Origin: Spirogloea muscicola
Lineage: Eukaryota; Streptophyta; Zygnematophyceae; Spirogloeales; Spirogloeaceae
Assembly (NCBI GenBank): GCA_009602725.1
Contig: WELB01000091.1
Span: 474,148-516,967 of the forward strand
DNA: 42,820 bases
Reading direction: 5' to 3'
The notes beneath the pieces are model-generated. The model saw nothing but the letters and a program-made list of their open reading frames with translations, was not told where the DNA came from and ran no database searches. Position numbers and translations under genes: made by a program. Positions 22,030-35,100 of the stretch are shown piece after piece; positions within the stretch are counted from its first letter, which is position 1, and each line of letters begins with the position of its first letter.

Positions 22030-25000
22030 TTAATGCAATCGTGTAAGTTCCTCCACTTGCTTGCAAAGCTCCTCGACTGGAGTTTCCATCATCGCCGCAA
22101 TCTCCTCCATGCGGCTCCGCTTCAGGTCAAGGAAAGACTCAATCAAGTCCCCATCCAGGAAACCCTTGGCGTCCGACGTCTTGCGCTCATTGCTGCAATG
22201 CAGGCCAAAGCCAGAGCATGAGCACGTCAGCGGGACAGCTTCTAGTGACGTGGTCTTCCACTCAGGCATCTGCAAGTAGCAGTAAGTTCTGAGAAAGCTT
22301 CTGAAAGTACTGGCCAATCATGCCCTGCTAATATAGTAATTCATGCGGCATAGAAAGGGCAGGAGGGAAGGTGGAGGCAGTGGCTAGGAGGCACTTTGTC
22401 GCCAGAGGTTTCTAGCAGTTAGATGTGTCAGGTACTGCACCTGAATGAGCGCCATTGCTCGTGGCTCAGCCCACCGACGCCCTTCACAACCTTGGTGAGG
22501 TGGTGTTGCAACCGCAGCAGAAATGCGAATTGATCGTGTGGCAAGGATGCGATGACGCCAATGACGCCGTTGACCGTGCCAAAGATTGTGGTTGGTATTT
22601 GAGGCGATTCAGAATCAGCCAAGCGCATCACTAAGGAGCCCGACCTGAAGCAATTGACGAATTCTCCTAGATGGTACTCGCCAACAACTTCCAAGCGGCT
22701 CCTCTCTTCGTCTGTGGCCGCATCGCTGCACAACCAAGTCGCAATCTATAAGGCACTAGGCAGCCAGAGCCAGAGTCAACACGCACTACATTCGAAAGCA
22801 AGGCCCTCAAGGGCTGGTGCCTTTGAAAAACTGTCACGCTGTCAATAAGTTGGTCATATATTTGGTACAAGTTCTGGCAGGTAGATAGAGCACAGATCCT
22901 GCTTGGTTGGAACAGGTGTTAGGCTGCAATGGAGCACTTCCATTTCGTCCTGATACTCAGGTATTATAAAGTGATAGCAGTTGCAGACATTACCTATTCT
23001 TTCGCACTGTAAAGAGATTGAAATTGTTCTCAGCACCAAGATAAGTATCATCGTCAAGGATATGTACACTCGTCATCCAATCCGGATTGTAGTCCCGTGC
23101 TATCTCCTCAATTGCACCTTCCTCAGGCTGCAGGCATATGAGCATGCTGTGTTAGCAAAGAATCAGGAGAAGCACAACAAGCGAAGGGCAACAGATAAAA
23201 ATAGTTCTGGGATTTGAGTCATCTGCAATCCAATTTGTTGAGCACTGCTTGAAGAGGTATAGGCAATCACGCACCTTGTAGATAAGAAGCGAAATGCTCT
23301 TCATCAAGTCGCCAACTACAATGAAGTCGCCCCGTGACTGCACGTATAGGGCCAGGATGTGCCCGTGATGGCCACACTCGCTCTGAAGTTCCCGTGAGCT
23401 ATCATCCCTTTGTGACCACTTGTACAGCTGAATCTTCTGATTGATCCCAGCAAGAAGCTTCCCATTGAAAGCATTTAGATTGTACACTGCTCCTTTTGTC
23501 TCCTTCTCTGTGACCAACTGCAGCTTCTGATCCTCCACCGTGAACACCAATATTCTTCCCTGGATGAAGAGTTGTGAAGGTGAAAGCATATTATGAGAGT
23601 TCAGTACAATAGACATTTTCAAGCAACAGTTGAGCTTGTAGTGTATGACTAGCTTGCTGCCCAAAATGCTTGTCAGCTTAAGGACATGGCCTCAAGGCTG
23701 CGGAGGACATGCACCAAACCTCACAGACATGGGTTATGTTAGGCTCAGCACATGATGCACAAGCATCCAGTCATCTTGTCATCTACTAGAAGACTAATTT
23801 CTATATCACCTTGGAGGGCTCGTTCTCCTCTGGCAGGGCGTATGCTGTCCCCACGACAAAGTAAGGGTTTGGGTCATCTGCAAATGTACATGAAAGGATT
23901 GAACACCCATTTTCATAGGCATCTAAGTGGAAAGACGAGAGTATCTCAAATGTCTGGTCATGAATAAGGCGCACAAAGAAGTGCTCTATATCCTCGCCAT
24001 TTGATTGTATTGTCTTGAGGCTGCAAATAGCAAAAGTTCTGGATTGTTCCTGTTCCATAAGCAGAGCCATTTGAGCTGTCAGACTCCTATAACACTTGAA
24101 TGTACACTTGGTTGCAAATCGTATCAAACGCAGTTGCAAGGACCAACTCAATTGTATCAACAGCTACTGTTTGCTCTCTCTAGAATTCTCAGGCAAACGT
24201 CACTGATTCTTAGCTCCTCTTCAAAAGGAAGCTGCCTGTGAGTGATTTGCTGCTTAATGTTGTTGCGAGCATGACCCAAGTCCAGCAATGAGGAGCCCAA
24301 CCAGAGGCAATAGCGAGATGCCAAACCTGATGAGCTATCCTGCGGGCATGCTCGCCTAGTGGTACAGTCCTAATGTGTAACTTTTGTATGTCATCTATGG
24401 TACCTATGGTCAACTCGCCCTCCTTGCCTATTGCAAGACTGGCTCAGCAAAGCAGACAACAGTGTCTCAGTACTTGTGACATGGTTGAGGTCAAGAAAGC
24501 AGGTTTGTCCAAAGCAAATTCGTCAATGTTAAAGAGCAGATAATGTGAGAAAGATGGAGTGGAGCGCACCTGTCTGGGAATGAAGCTGAGTTGAATGGGC
24601 ACATGTGTTTAACCTCCTTAAGGTTCACATTGGAGTACAGCAGCTTACGATTGCTGCTGTAGATGACGGTCGGCCGATCGCTAGCTGCAAACACATGCGT
24701 AGCATTCTTGGACCGGAAAGTCCTCAGTGTAATTGGCTGTGTGCCAAGCGATATCTTCTTCCGATCGGAGAGTCTTGCTTTATCGTCAATTGATCTTTCC
24801 ACCACAAAATTGAAGAGATGTCCGTCTCCAAGTGCACAGAGCAAATAAGGTACCTGGCATCACAAGAGCCGTGCGCACATATATAAAAGTATGCTAGAGG
24901 TCTCGACTAGAAATGATGACTTTGCAAGAGATCTCAGAACGGGGATGATTTCCAGTAATAAGGTATAGAAATGCTTCATCCTGAACAAAGCAATCTTATG

Positions 25001-28000
25001 AGAATTGGCTCTGATGAAACTGTGTACCCCCTCAAAGGAGCAAAAGAGGACGGATCTGGGGATGATTTCACCCCCCAAGCTCTCCTTCGCCACAAGTTCC
25101 AGGCTAGGCAAGGAGAACACCCGGACACTCACGTCCGTCCACATCCCCACCGCGGCCAACTGGCTGCTCTCAGCTCCTTCCTCCAGAGGATTCAAGTCGA
25201 GGCATGAAACCTCAAACTCAAGCTGCACGTGCTTGACCTCCACCAGCTTGCCCTGAGCTATTTCTAGATAGACCAAGTTCCCTCCACCAGTGGCCAACAA
25301 GACCTGCCCCATCACAGGTGTTGTCAAAGGGAGGGCATGATGGAAAATCTGCAGCAAACAACTTCTTACCTGACAGCAAGCTAGACATCAGCAAGCTACA
25401 AGCAAGCACTCATTGCAAGTTTTGCACTCTTGGTTTGCACTCTTGCTTCGCTGTTCAGATTCTCAGACAACATATTTCGCCATTGCTTGTATCATATCTG
25501 CCTTCCATCACTCGCAAAGCTCATTGAACTTGTTAAAAGACAGATACGGAGAGGCACATGCAATGGAACTTAAGGTCCTCATTAAGGATAGGCTCCTCTT
25601 CCAGTCAAGGAAATGAAAAGATGAAATTTCTGCAAAAGTCATGCGGGCACCTGTGAAGCATTGGCAGTGGCTACGTTGATTGTAATGCCGGAAGGGGCCT
25701 TCCATTCTGATATAGCTTTGAGTGTGGCAGCATCCACAAGCCGCAGGCAACCAGCAGTGACCTTCCAAGAGGTATGATCAACAAACAGGCAGCAATGTCA
25801 CAACCTGCTCTAGCTCATCTGCTGAAGCTGTGAGCAGATTGTTGGGCCCTAGACATCATGGAAGCTTTGGGGCCAGCAACAAGGATATGCAGCTCAAATA
25901 AGGGCAAGACATATGCCAGGGCTGCAGCAGAGTGACATTCCAAACTCAATAGAATAACCAGAAGGTAGATGCTAGCTTTGACTTTCAATATCAGACCTCA
26001 AATAAGACACTAGTTGCCTTATCGCGCCAAGAGCAGAGGCCTTACCTGGACGAGCTGATCGTGAACAGCATTGCCACAGAAGAGCGTCTGTGCCTCTGAA
26101 TCAAAACCCTCCACCTCAGTCTCGTCCAATTCGTCATCAGCATTGATTGCCAATATTCGAGTCTCGCTTATGAAGGTGACTACCAAGTACGTGTCATATG
26201 CATCCATGGATGACGCACGTAAGGACCACATGCCTTTGATTCCTGGTAACTCAACGGCTGCCTGTGATGACGCACGCCATAAGCATCACAACAAAGCAAA
26301 TACACTTACTAGCCCTTGAATATAAGTCCAGCCTCCATCAATATAGGCTTGCAAGTATTGAAATAGTATATGAAGCCAGTTTCAGGATGAGGAATGGGAA
26401 GCCCTTCGTTCCAGAGTAAGGACTTCAATGCTACATCATGAGCCAGCCTACATTTGAGATCTGGGAGGGCCCAGCACCTGCTCGTTGATACCGATGCCAT
26501 TCCGAATGATGCGCAGAGACCCATCCTTGAATGCCCCGGAGCACGTGACGACTTGACCTTGACCCTGGCGTTCCAGGTCAACAACACAGAAGTCTACAAT
26601 GGGGCCCAGGTTGACAAAATTCTCCAGGATCTCCACGTAGGACCCTTTGGTATCTGGCTGCAGGTTGAGCTTTACAAGCTGCACAAGCACGGCGTAAAGC
26701 GAATCTGCTCAGCAGCAAGGCCGTCAAGGTGAAGGGCGCGCCTACTATACAAAAGCAGAGGACTTGGAAATTTGCTCCGAAAATAAGATACGGCCACAAG
26801 AACCTCAAAACCGGCTAGACAAATATAGCATGTTGCCTGCGCCTATGCTTAGCAGAAGCCTTACAGACCCGCATTGGCTGCCTTTCAAAACACATGCTTG
26901 CAAGTATAGTGTTTACCTGAGAATCCCCATAGCTTGAGCCTATGTACACCACACCGTTGTCCAGGTATGACAGCGTTGAACCAGCCGATGTCTCACCAAG
27001 TAACTCCAGCTTCAACCCAAGCACCCTGCAGCAATACTCAGTGCTAAAAGCTGAACAGTGCAGTATCACAGCCGCCTGACAACATCCATGTCCAAAACCG
27101 CTTGTACTAACGGTGCTGCTACCCTGTGGAAAGTAGGAGCATTGAATACTTGCAAGAGGAATACTAACAGAACCACCCTACCTCTCCTTATCGTGATTAA
27201 TGACCAGCAGGTTGAGCTGACCATTGCTATCACTCAGAAGGTAACGGGACCCGTCTGGATCAACTCGTCCATACGCATTGGTCACAAACTGGAGAAGTCA
27301 CAAGGACTTGTGTTAATCACTGGGAGAGCGAAACAAAAAAAGTTGCTATCTTGAAGTTAGACGCAAGCATGAGCGCATGAATCTTACTACCAATTATAGA
27401 AACTTCCAAGCAGTGCCGATGTCTCCATATTCAAACTGAGCACTTGCTCGTCCAGTTGACACCGCAAGCTAAGGACTGAGACAATACATGTTCATCCACG
27501 TGGTTCGTGCACAATGGTTGACATTGCAACATCAAGCATAGCGTAAACATGGTTATATAACTTATGCATGTAGTCCCACTTGGCAGAGATGGAACCTACA
27601 AAACGTATAGGAATGACTTTAAAGACAGATCCATTGTGGTACATAATTGTCTGCTCGCCAATGATGATGGCCCCACCCAACGGTAGTGGGACTGGTATGA
27701 TGAAGCCCGCTCCACCATCAACATTGGACTGCATCCAGGGGCCCTCGCTGAGATCCTTGTCTTTCAAGGAGACTTCATATGTCTTGACATGACGAGCATC
27801 CTTGTTGTCCTGTTGCACACAGGCAGACAATGGTTAGCTAACCTGTAATCTGATGAGGACTCTGCTAGGCTTGATAGGCAGCTCATTCCTGTTTTTGATC
27901 AATGTGCTCAAGGAAATACTTCAACATCAATGTGCTCAAGGAAATACTCCAACATCAATGTGCTAACTGGATCATCTCTCACTCACACCTGATATAGTAT

Positions 28001-30246
28001 GGCAATGGTAGGCTTTGCACAGCCATACAAGAATTTGATATCAAAGACTTGGAGCTCCTCCAATCTGACAGCATGCAATATTCTGGGACGTGAGTACAGC
28101 TTAATTGTTGGTCATCTGGTGCTTTAATATCTGTGAAAAATCTGACAGTAGATTCAGAAGTGACTGGACCCATATTTAGCACAGCAGACAGTGATCTGGT
28201 CAACAGTGTGCGCTTTGACCTGATATTGAAGGCTTCCTTAAGCTGACCTTTGCTATCAATGGGTATGACCTGCAAGCAGACGCCACTTTCATTTTATGCA
28301 TATACTTCCCAAAGGTTACAGTCCTTTTGTACCACTGCTTGAGGCTATCAAAGGCAGATATGTAGCTGGTCAATCCATTGGTTCCCCATGGCATGAATGA
28401 CAAAAGCGTATTATAATCAATCTTGTCTGGATTCCCTTATCGAGGCATTCAATAAAGTGGCTGACCTTAAAGAGACCGTCATACAGATGGAGGCCTATCA
28501 ACCGACAATCTGGATCAATTATGCCAATCTGCATCACTAGCAAGTTGACAGGTGGAGCATGAGAGAACTAGCATTGGCCACAAGACATCTCTAGGTCACT
28601 TGTGAAAGCTTTTCTTGCTTGCTCTGGACGACAATATCAAAAGGGTGACAAGCATGTTCATCTGGTCCTGGTTTGAAGTACCGGATTGGCTTGTGCTGAC
28701 GCATTTCGGCTGTTGAATCACTCACATGCCCGTTGACTGTTGGACGTCCAATGCGATCTGACACATCTCCCATAGCCCTGAAGATGCAGCCAAAAGAGCG
28801 TCAGACCTGCTACAAGCTTGCAGCAGGTTTTTTAATTATGCATGGGGCTCTGAGCTAAATAAGGGGTTATGAGCTAAATAAGTGGAATCTAGCGACATAA
28901 GCATGGACCAAATGGTTACGCACTGCAAACTGAGAGATACTCATAGTCAAGGGCACATGTGAAGCACAGCATGAGAGACTCAACAATCAGCAGCCTTTGG
29001 ATGAAGGAATCTCCGCAGAGCTTACTTGGTAACGAGCTCTCCAGTCTCAGAGTCATACTCAAGAACACAAAATTTGTAACGCTCTGTTGACAAGAAGAGG
29101 ACATCCTGCGACTCTCCCTAATGTCCAGCAAGTTTATCGTATAGTCAGTCTCTGGATGAGGTACATTTAAGACTTCTCAACGACAAAGAGCAAGTACTGC
29201 ATGGTATGATCCAAAGCAAGTAGTCAATATTGTCCTACAGTATTATGATGCCAATTTATTGACAAATCTTGGACACTGATTCGGCTGGCCCTCAAGCCGT
29301 CCTTAGATATCAGCAAGCGTCTGCAGCTCAAAGTTGTCCACCTACGTACAGCTCATTAATTGTTGACCAGTAAGCAGCTAATGAGCAGTAACAAGCTGTG
29401 CATCTCAAGAGGGACAAGGGGTATACCGGAGGTCGGAAAAGCTCTAAGGTTGCAACTCGGCCATAGATGGGGACGTCCATGAGTGGCTGCAGCAAGAGCA
29501 TAAACGGATGTCAATTCAGAAGACACTTGCCAGCTCTGACAGGCACGATAAGAAGCAGCCGCATGCGATTGGGCAAACCCCTGCCAAAACCCCAAGCCAC
29601 AGAGCAGAAAGACTCAAGCATGCACGTTACCTGGAGGCCCTGCGGAGTGAGAAGATGTATCTCGATGCGCGTGCATTTTCTGAGAGCGTGCAGTCAAGGT
29701 ATAGTCGAGCCAATACTTTTCATGCCCTTCTCAGAGCAGTCAAGAGGTGTAATGCACTGACAAGGCAGCGGAGCCTCGCTAAGAGTCTCCTGACAGAAAC
29801 TCTACACAAACGCTTGCAACAGGCTGAAGTACGCATCTAAGATGGTCTGAACGAGGAGAAGCTGCATGAGAATGAAGAGGAGCGACAGTCTCAGATTGGC
29901 ATGACTACTAGAGGCAGAGTAATCTGCCCTTCCTACTGTCAATTGAAAGGAGGAGTAGCTTCTGCAACTCCGCTTCTCTTGGATCGATGAAATGATTATC
30001 GTCCAACTGTGACGAATAAATGCAAGGGGGACGCAGAACAGGGACAAGCAGCAGCCTGGAAGGGCAGGTCAGGCTGCCAAGGGGAGATGCAAAGAGCGAG
30101 CCGCAGCACGGGAGACCGGCTGCGACGTTGGAGCGCGGATACGCGACGATAAGGTTGAGCTCAGTGGGGCTGGTGAAGTTGCCGACGAGGGAGTGCGTCA
30201 CGTTCGTCGGCTTGTGCGCTGTCACGCAGTAATTCCACACCGACAT
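22030..30246 (-). CDS. DDB1: DDB1, CUL4 ubiquitin ligase adaptor (complete)
   Basis: DDB1 is the three-beta-propeller adaptor linking CUL4 to DCAF substrate receptors and acting in UV-damage recognition. Twenty-two exons join in phase into 1,092 residues, against about 1,088 in plants: 30246-30143, 29679-29631, 29486-29427, 29117-29026, 28777-28726, 28528-28466, 28269-28220, 28064-27989, 27809-27600, 27288-27182, 27025-26917, 26678-26478, 26261-26046, 25761-25651, 25303-25028, 24853-24570, 24438-24327, 24049-23810, 23559-23275, 23127-22994, 22725-22441 and 22192-22030. It starts [20 protein letters not shown]. Landmarks are [108 protein letters not shown] and [20 protein letters not shown], ending VEELTRLH. 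No conserved block is missing. Wording is plant-type throughout. No regulatory site is obvious; the upstream region is GC-rich. Confidence 0.97.
27898..27964. repeat. 28-bp tandem repeat (2.4 copies) in DDB1 intron 8
   Basis: The unit begins atcaatgtgctcaaggaaat. Two full copies differ at one base, followed by an 11-base partial copy. It lies between exons 8 (ending 27989) and 9 (starting 27809). Confidence 0.85.
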
Positions 30247-32109
30247 GGCAGCAGACACCGCGCGCTGCAAGATACCGTACCCTGTGAGACGGCAATATGA
30301 TATCTGAACGCCCTGAGCGCTTTTTTCTCGTTCGCTGTGGCACGCGACGGTAGCTGCGACGACTCCTGGAGCTGCGACGATGACTGCCGCCTTGGCAGTG
30401 AGACGCCGCAGCCAGAGCCAGTGACGGCAGCCAGAGCCAGTGACGCTTCTGCTCGCCGCCGTGGCCCTGGCCTCGGCACGCCTCGGCCGCCGCCGCCGCG
30501 GCTGCCGTCGCCGAGGCCCCGNGGCGGCGGCGGGCGCGGCAGCTGGCCGCGAGTGCCGCCGCGAGAGTCGCCAACGATCTGCGAGGACTTGTTTGCCTTG
30601 GGTAGCGCTTCAGTGTCCCGAGCGTTAGCTTCGAAGCTGGCAGCCACGTCGCGGACGCCCGATCGTTGGGGACAAGGGCCTAAGAGAGGCGTCGCGCGGT
30701 GCGCATGAAACGGTAGGGACGCCAATTCAAGCCCCATACATTGTAGTTGTTCAGGCAAAAACTAGTGCAAAAGAATGGGGGTACATTGAATGAAGCCACA
30801 AGGACGAAAGGGAAAGGAGGCGGTGTGCATGAAGTAAGAGGGAGTCCAAGCAAGCCAACACACTGTGTAAGTAGAACAAAGAATCAGGTACAAATGTAAT
30901 CAGATGGAACCACAACTGAAGGGGGGATTCTGTTACCCACGAGCACATACCTATTAGACTTCTCTGAGTCTGGCCGTTCCCAGCCTCTATCCTCCATGGG
31001 CGAGCACTTCTTCTGAGTCAGTGGTTAGACCTGTTGGCCTGGCTTGCGCGCGTGCTGTATCCCGCAGGCGAGGCGAGCAGGCCGACTTCAACAGTGCTGG
31101 CTCGCTAGCGCAGGTGTTTCACATGTGCCTGTACACATCACTCTAGCGGTCCATGGCCCAGGCCTTGCATCTGCGTGCTGGCCGTGCTCTAACTGCAGCC
31201 TCTGGTTTTAGTCAAGGAAATTGCTTTCTGGCTACTAGTCTTCCTGACTTGCGGCTTCTAACTAAGAGATTACTCAGTGGTTATCCTACCGGGAAAGCTT
31301 TGGGAAGGCCTTTTTTTGTCCCTTCTAGAAACTTGTCAACTCTTTTCTGGCTGGCTGGTCACAACTCTTGCCCCTTTTAGGAGAGCCACTTTCTATCTAA
31401 GCGCCAGAGCACCACCTCGCAAGCCAGTGGCCTGGCTTTGGGCGCGCCATGCTTTAATGCTAGAGCCTGGGCCCGCTGCAAAGTAAGCAAGAGCCGCACA
31501 CTGTAACATGCAACGTTTTTAAGCCGGACACTGTGTGCCCTGAGCTTTCGGCCCGACTCCAACGTCGCACGTTCACAAGGTGGGCCAGTCGATAAAGGAG
31601 CTGGTTCCTCTGCGCTGCATACATACTTGTTAAGGCAATCCATCCATGATGACAGTAGCAGACGTGGTTGTCAGATTTACGAGTGGGCCTCAAGTGTCAG
31701 ACCGAGCTGCATGTGTAAGGACAGCCAGAATCCAGGAGATGAGGCAGCAGGAAGAGGACTTTAAGAGGATGCTACTCTCACAACCAGCCACTTGATATGT
31801 GTGAAGTCCTGCAGGCAAACACTGTTGACTGCTGCCAACAGTGATACATACCAACGTGCAAATTGAGCTCCTAACTCTGGTGCATGCAGCCAAGTTCTGG
31901 ACAGGTAGCAGAGGCACATTGCTTGCATCCCACAATAGCCTTGGTGGGTCCAAGAATGCATTGGCAAAAAAGGTGATCACTCAAAAGGGGAAAAGCACGC
32001 GTAAGCTACAATACAAGAGACCTCAGCATGTGGGACTCAAATTGATGATTTGCCTCTACACTCCCAGTTGCTTGATGCAAAGCAGCTATCATCTCAACTT
32101 GTACAATTC
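30247..32109. other. DDB1 upstream region and spacer before TIC62-like gene
   Basis: 30247-30720 is GC-rich and probably the DDB1 promoter and leader; base 30522 is an unresolved n in a CG-rich run. 30720-30960 and 31700-32109 show nothing recognisable apart from TIC62 3' flank. The middle part holds retroelement fragments annotated separately. Confidence 0.5.
30972..31690 (-). mobile_element. Retroelement debris: repeat fragment and minus-strand element tail
   Basis: 30972-31005 is an inverted partial copy of the 76-bp repeat. About 31.08-31.16 kb (gctcgctagcgcaggtg) matches the reverse complement of 11.03-11.11 kb. 31.38-31.45 kb (gccagagcaccacctcgcaa) matches the palindrome arm near 14.80 kb. 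The minus-strand frame at 31.46-31.69 kb aligns with the tail of the 15-kb copy (QLLYRLAHLVNVRR versus SLLHRLAQHVDVDARRR). It is a mosaic of fragments, not one insertion. Confidence 0.6.
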
Positions 32110-35100
32110 CTACTCGCTCTCTGGCGTCGTGGTGGGCTTGTAGGGAGTCGGGGACGTGGGCGGTCGCAGGTCAGGGTACATAGTGTAAGGGCTGAGTGGC
32201 CTGTTGGCATATGGCAAATCTGTTGACGACTTTGACGACGAGGCCACGGTGCTGTTTGTACTTGAGGACCCAGCCTCCCAGGGCCAGCGGAAGCCAGCCT
32301 TCACAGCCTATACAAACAACAGCCGTTTATTAGTGAGACTGTTATGCTGCTGGGGCGGACCCCTCCATAACATTCTTCAATTGCCTCACATGCCTTGCAT
32401 CATGGGATTCCAAGCGTCGCACTGTGCTTGTGACTGCACCCAGCGATGTGGCTACCCATGGCCGCAAGCCTGCTCCGACCTCCTTGAGAGGAGCTGGCAC
32501 AGCTTCTGAAACCTTCGCTGCCAGTTGAGCGGGCTCCGCCTTGGCTTTTTCGATAGCCTGCACCGCCTTTTCGGCTTCAACGGCTGGCTCCAACTTGGGG
32601 ACCTCAGCAGTGGGTGGAGGTGGAGCCACCTCCTCCTTGACCGCGTCCGGTACGTCCTTCAAGAGTCCAACGACAAGTCATGGAGATTAGAATTTAGGGT
32701 TTGAAGTTTAAGGTTTAGGATTAAGGTTTAGCTGTCACTCACTTCCCGTCAAACAGTGGTTGCTCTGTGATGTACTTGCTCCTCGTGAACAAACGACTGA
32801 GATGTATACTATATTGTTTGAATTTATATAGATTACTCAATACCTCTTTTTGGGCAGGAGGCTCTGCAGGGGCGTTGATATCCTCAGGCTGGGAATCCTT
32901 TAGCCAGGGCCAGCGCAACTGCTGCACAACCTGCGCCGCGGCCCCCTTAAGTGGGGCCACAATGTCCTGTGTGGAGGGGGCGCTGGTGGACGTGCCCTCT
33001 GCCATTTGCGGGGGGCCAGGGAACACGGGCGGCTTGAGGTCTTCGTATCTGTGTACATGCCCACCAGAGGAGGTTGACGATCAGCTCTAAAGGGTCTGGC
33101 GACAATATACTTAGAAGACACCAAACAATACACAATAGTCTCCCAAGGAGTAAGTACTAAGATATGGAGCAGCGAGTGCCACTCCTAGTAACAGCTGCCT
33201 TGGGTCCTCTAAGGAACAACTTAGCCATATTCTGTTAGTTGCAACACAGTACAGATACCTAAACCCTTAACCCCAAACCCTTCAAGAGCCTACATCCTAA
33301 TCGATATACGCCACTGCAGAGCAGACAATGCCTGCATCTTGCAGTAGCTTGCATCTGGTATTTGCCCTTGATCTGTTACCTGGAAAATGGAGACTGCGGC
33401 GTGGCACTCTGTGGCAGAGGCACGTCTTCCACCTTGTCCTCGACTGCCGACTTGACGTCGCCAGCAGCTCCTTTGACCTTCTCGATCGTCTCCTCGAAAG
33501 CAGACTCAACCTTATCCGGTGCATCTTGGACAGCAGACTCAACGTTTGCCGCAACCTCTTGCGTGGTCTCAGCAGCCTCGCTCACTCCACTGCATACGAG
33601 CCAGGCTTCACTGTCAATATACTGGCATATACTTGAGGGAGACAGAAAGAGCAAGTGATCACAAATAACAGCTCTGAAAGCAGCAACATGCTGCCATACT
33701 GAATATAAAATTGCAAATACTGCTAAATTGATATCATTGTGACAGATTAGCAATAAGAGCTACTTGCTGACCTTGCAGGTGTTGCAGGACCATTCAGCTG
33801 CCAGGGCCAGCGGAAACCACCCAAAGCATCCAGCGGCTTCTGCGGGGCTGCCTCCTGAACCTTGCCCAGAACATTATCGGCAACATCCCCAGCATCCTCC
33901 GAGGCCTCTTTGGATGCTTCCTTCACTGAGTTATCAATTGGGTAGTCTGCAGCTTGGCCTGTTGGTGTGCCCGACAATGGTTGAGCAGCTTCTTCTGGCT
34001 CTTCAGCTGCCTCCGTGGCTTGAGATGTAACCTCCGACACCCTACAGAAAACAAGTTGTGCATGAGAAGTATGAAAAGATCGATCTGGCAAATGGGCACG
34101 TGAGGATAGAAAAGCTTGACCTGATTCCTGATACTACAACCCAGCTACTGAGTATGAATCAATACTGGTTGTTCCTCCATGACACTGCATGTAAATTCAG
34201 TTGACTGCAGCCTCACTCACTTATCGCCAATGCTCTTCTTGGCCTCCTCCATGTTGATGTTGTCCTTCACCACCGATTCAACTTGGCTAGCCAACCCCTC
34301 CCTTTTCTCCGCTGTCGAATCAATGGCATCTTCGATCTTTGCCGGCACCTCTTGTGCAGCCTCAGTAGCCTCATCCACAGCACTGCAGGTGTACACAAGA
34401 TTGTGTGAATCCAGTGTGCACTTGGAAAGGAGAGAGACACCATGTGTTGCTGTCATCATGCGTGCATTGAGAATAAATGCTGCTCATTGTCCAATATCTA
34501 CTGGCTCCAATTATTTCTCATATCATCGTGTAACATTTTCTGACCTTGCAGCTTCTCCAGCAGTATCACTTTGCCACGGCCAGCGGAAGCCGCCAGAAGG
34601 TGTGGGCAGCTTCTGCGGAGCAACCTCAGCAGCCTCCTGAACATTAGCCGTGACGTCTTCAACAACGCCCCGTGCATCCGCAGATGCAGCCTCAAGCTTA
34701 TTAGAAGTACCCTGCAAAGCATCTGATGCCTTCTCTGCAGTATCGTCCACTAAGTCCTTTGCCTGGGCTGGTGCCTCTTCCAGCAGATCTTTGGACGACA
34801 ACCTGCCCTCCTCGGCAGCTTCAGTGGCCTGAGAGGTCGCCCCCTCAATTGTCTCCGCCGCCTGAGAGGTTACCTCGGATGCCCTACAAGCATCCCAGCA
34901 AAGCATGTTAACTTCCCAATTCACGAGCAAGCTTAGCGTCTTATATAAATCCCTGCTTCACGTCTGATCTAAAACCCTGACCTATTACATACAATGCATG
35001 TGAGCTTCACTTTAACGGCTATCTCCTTTTTTTGGGCAAGCCCACGAGCCTGCGGACTCGACTCACTTGTTGCTGATACCCTTGATCGCGTCCTCAGCTT

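Noticed and set aside
29508-29840. 110-residue plus frame
   Set aside because: Antisense to DDB1 exon 2 and flanking introns; no recognisable family.
30222-30758. 178-residue minus frame containing the ambiguous base
   Set aside because: GC-rich DDB1 upstream sequence; not continuous with the DDB1 frame and without family content.
32342-32455. Alternative TIC62-like C-terminus ending at the stop at 32342
   Set aside because: The GTAGCC donor after LRPW joins in phase to the exon with GFRWPWE and the FNR-binding-type motif, a better end; the unspliced form cannot be excluded as an isoform.
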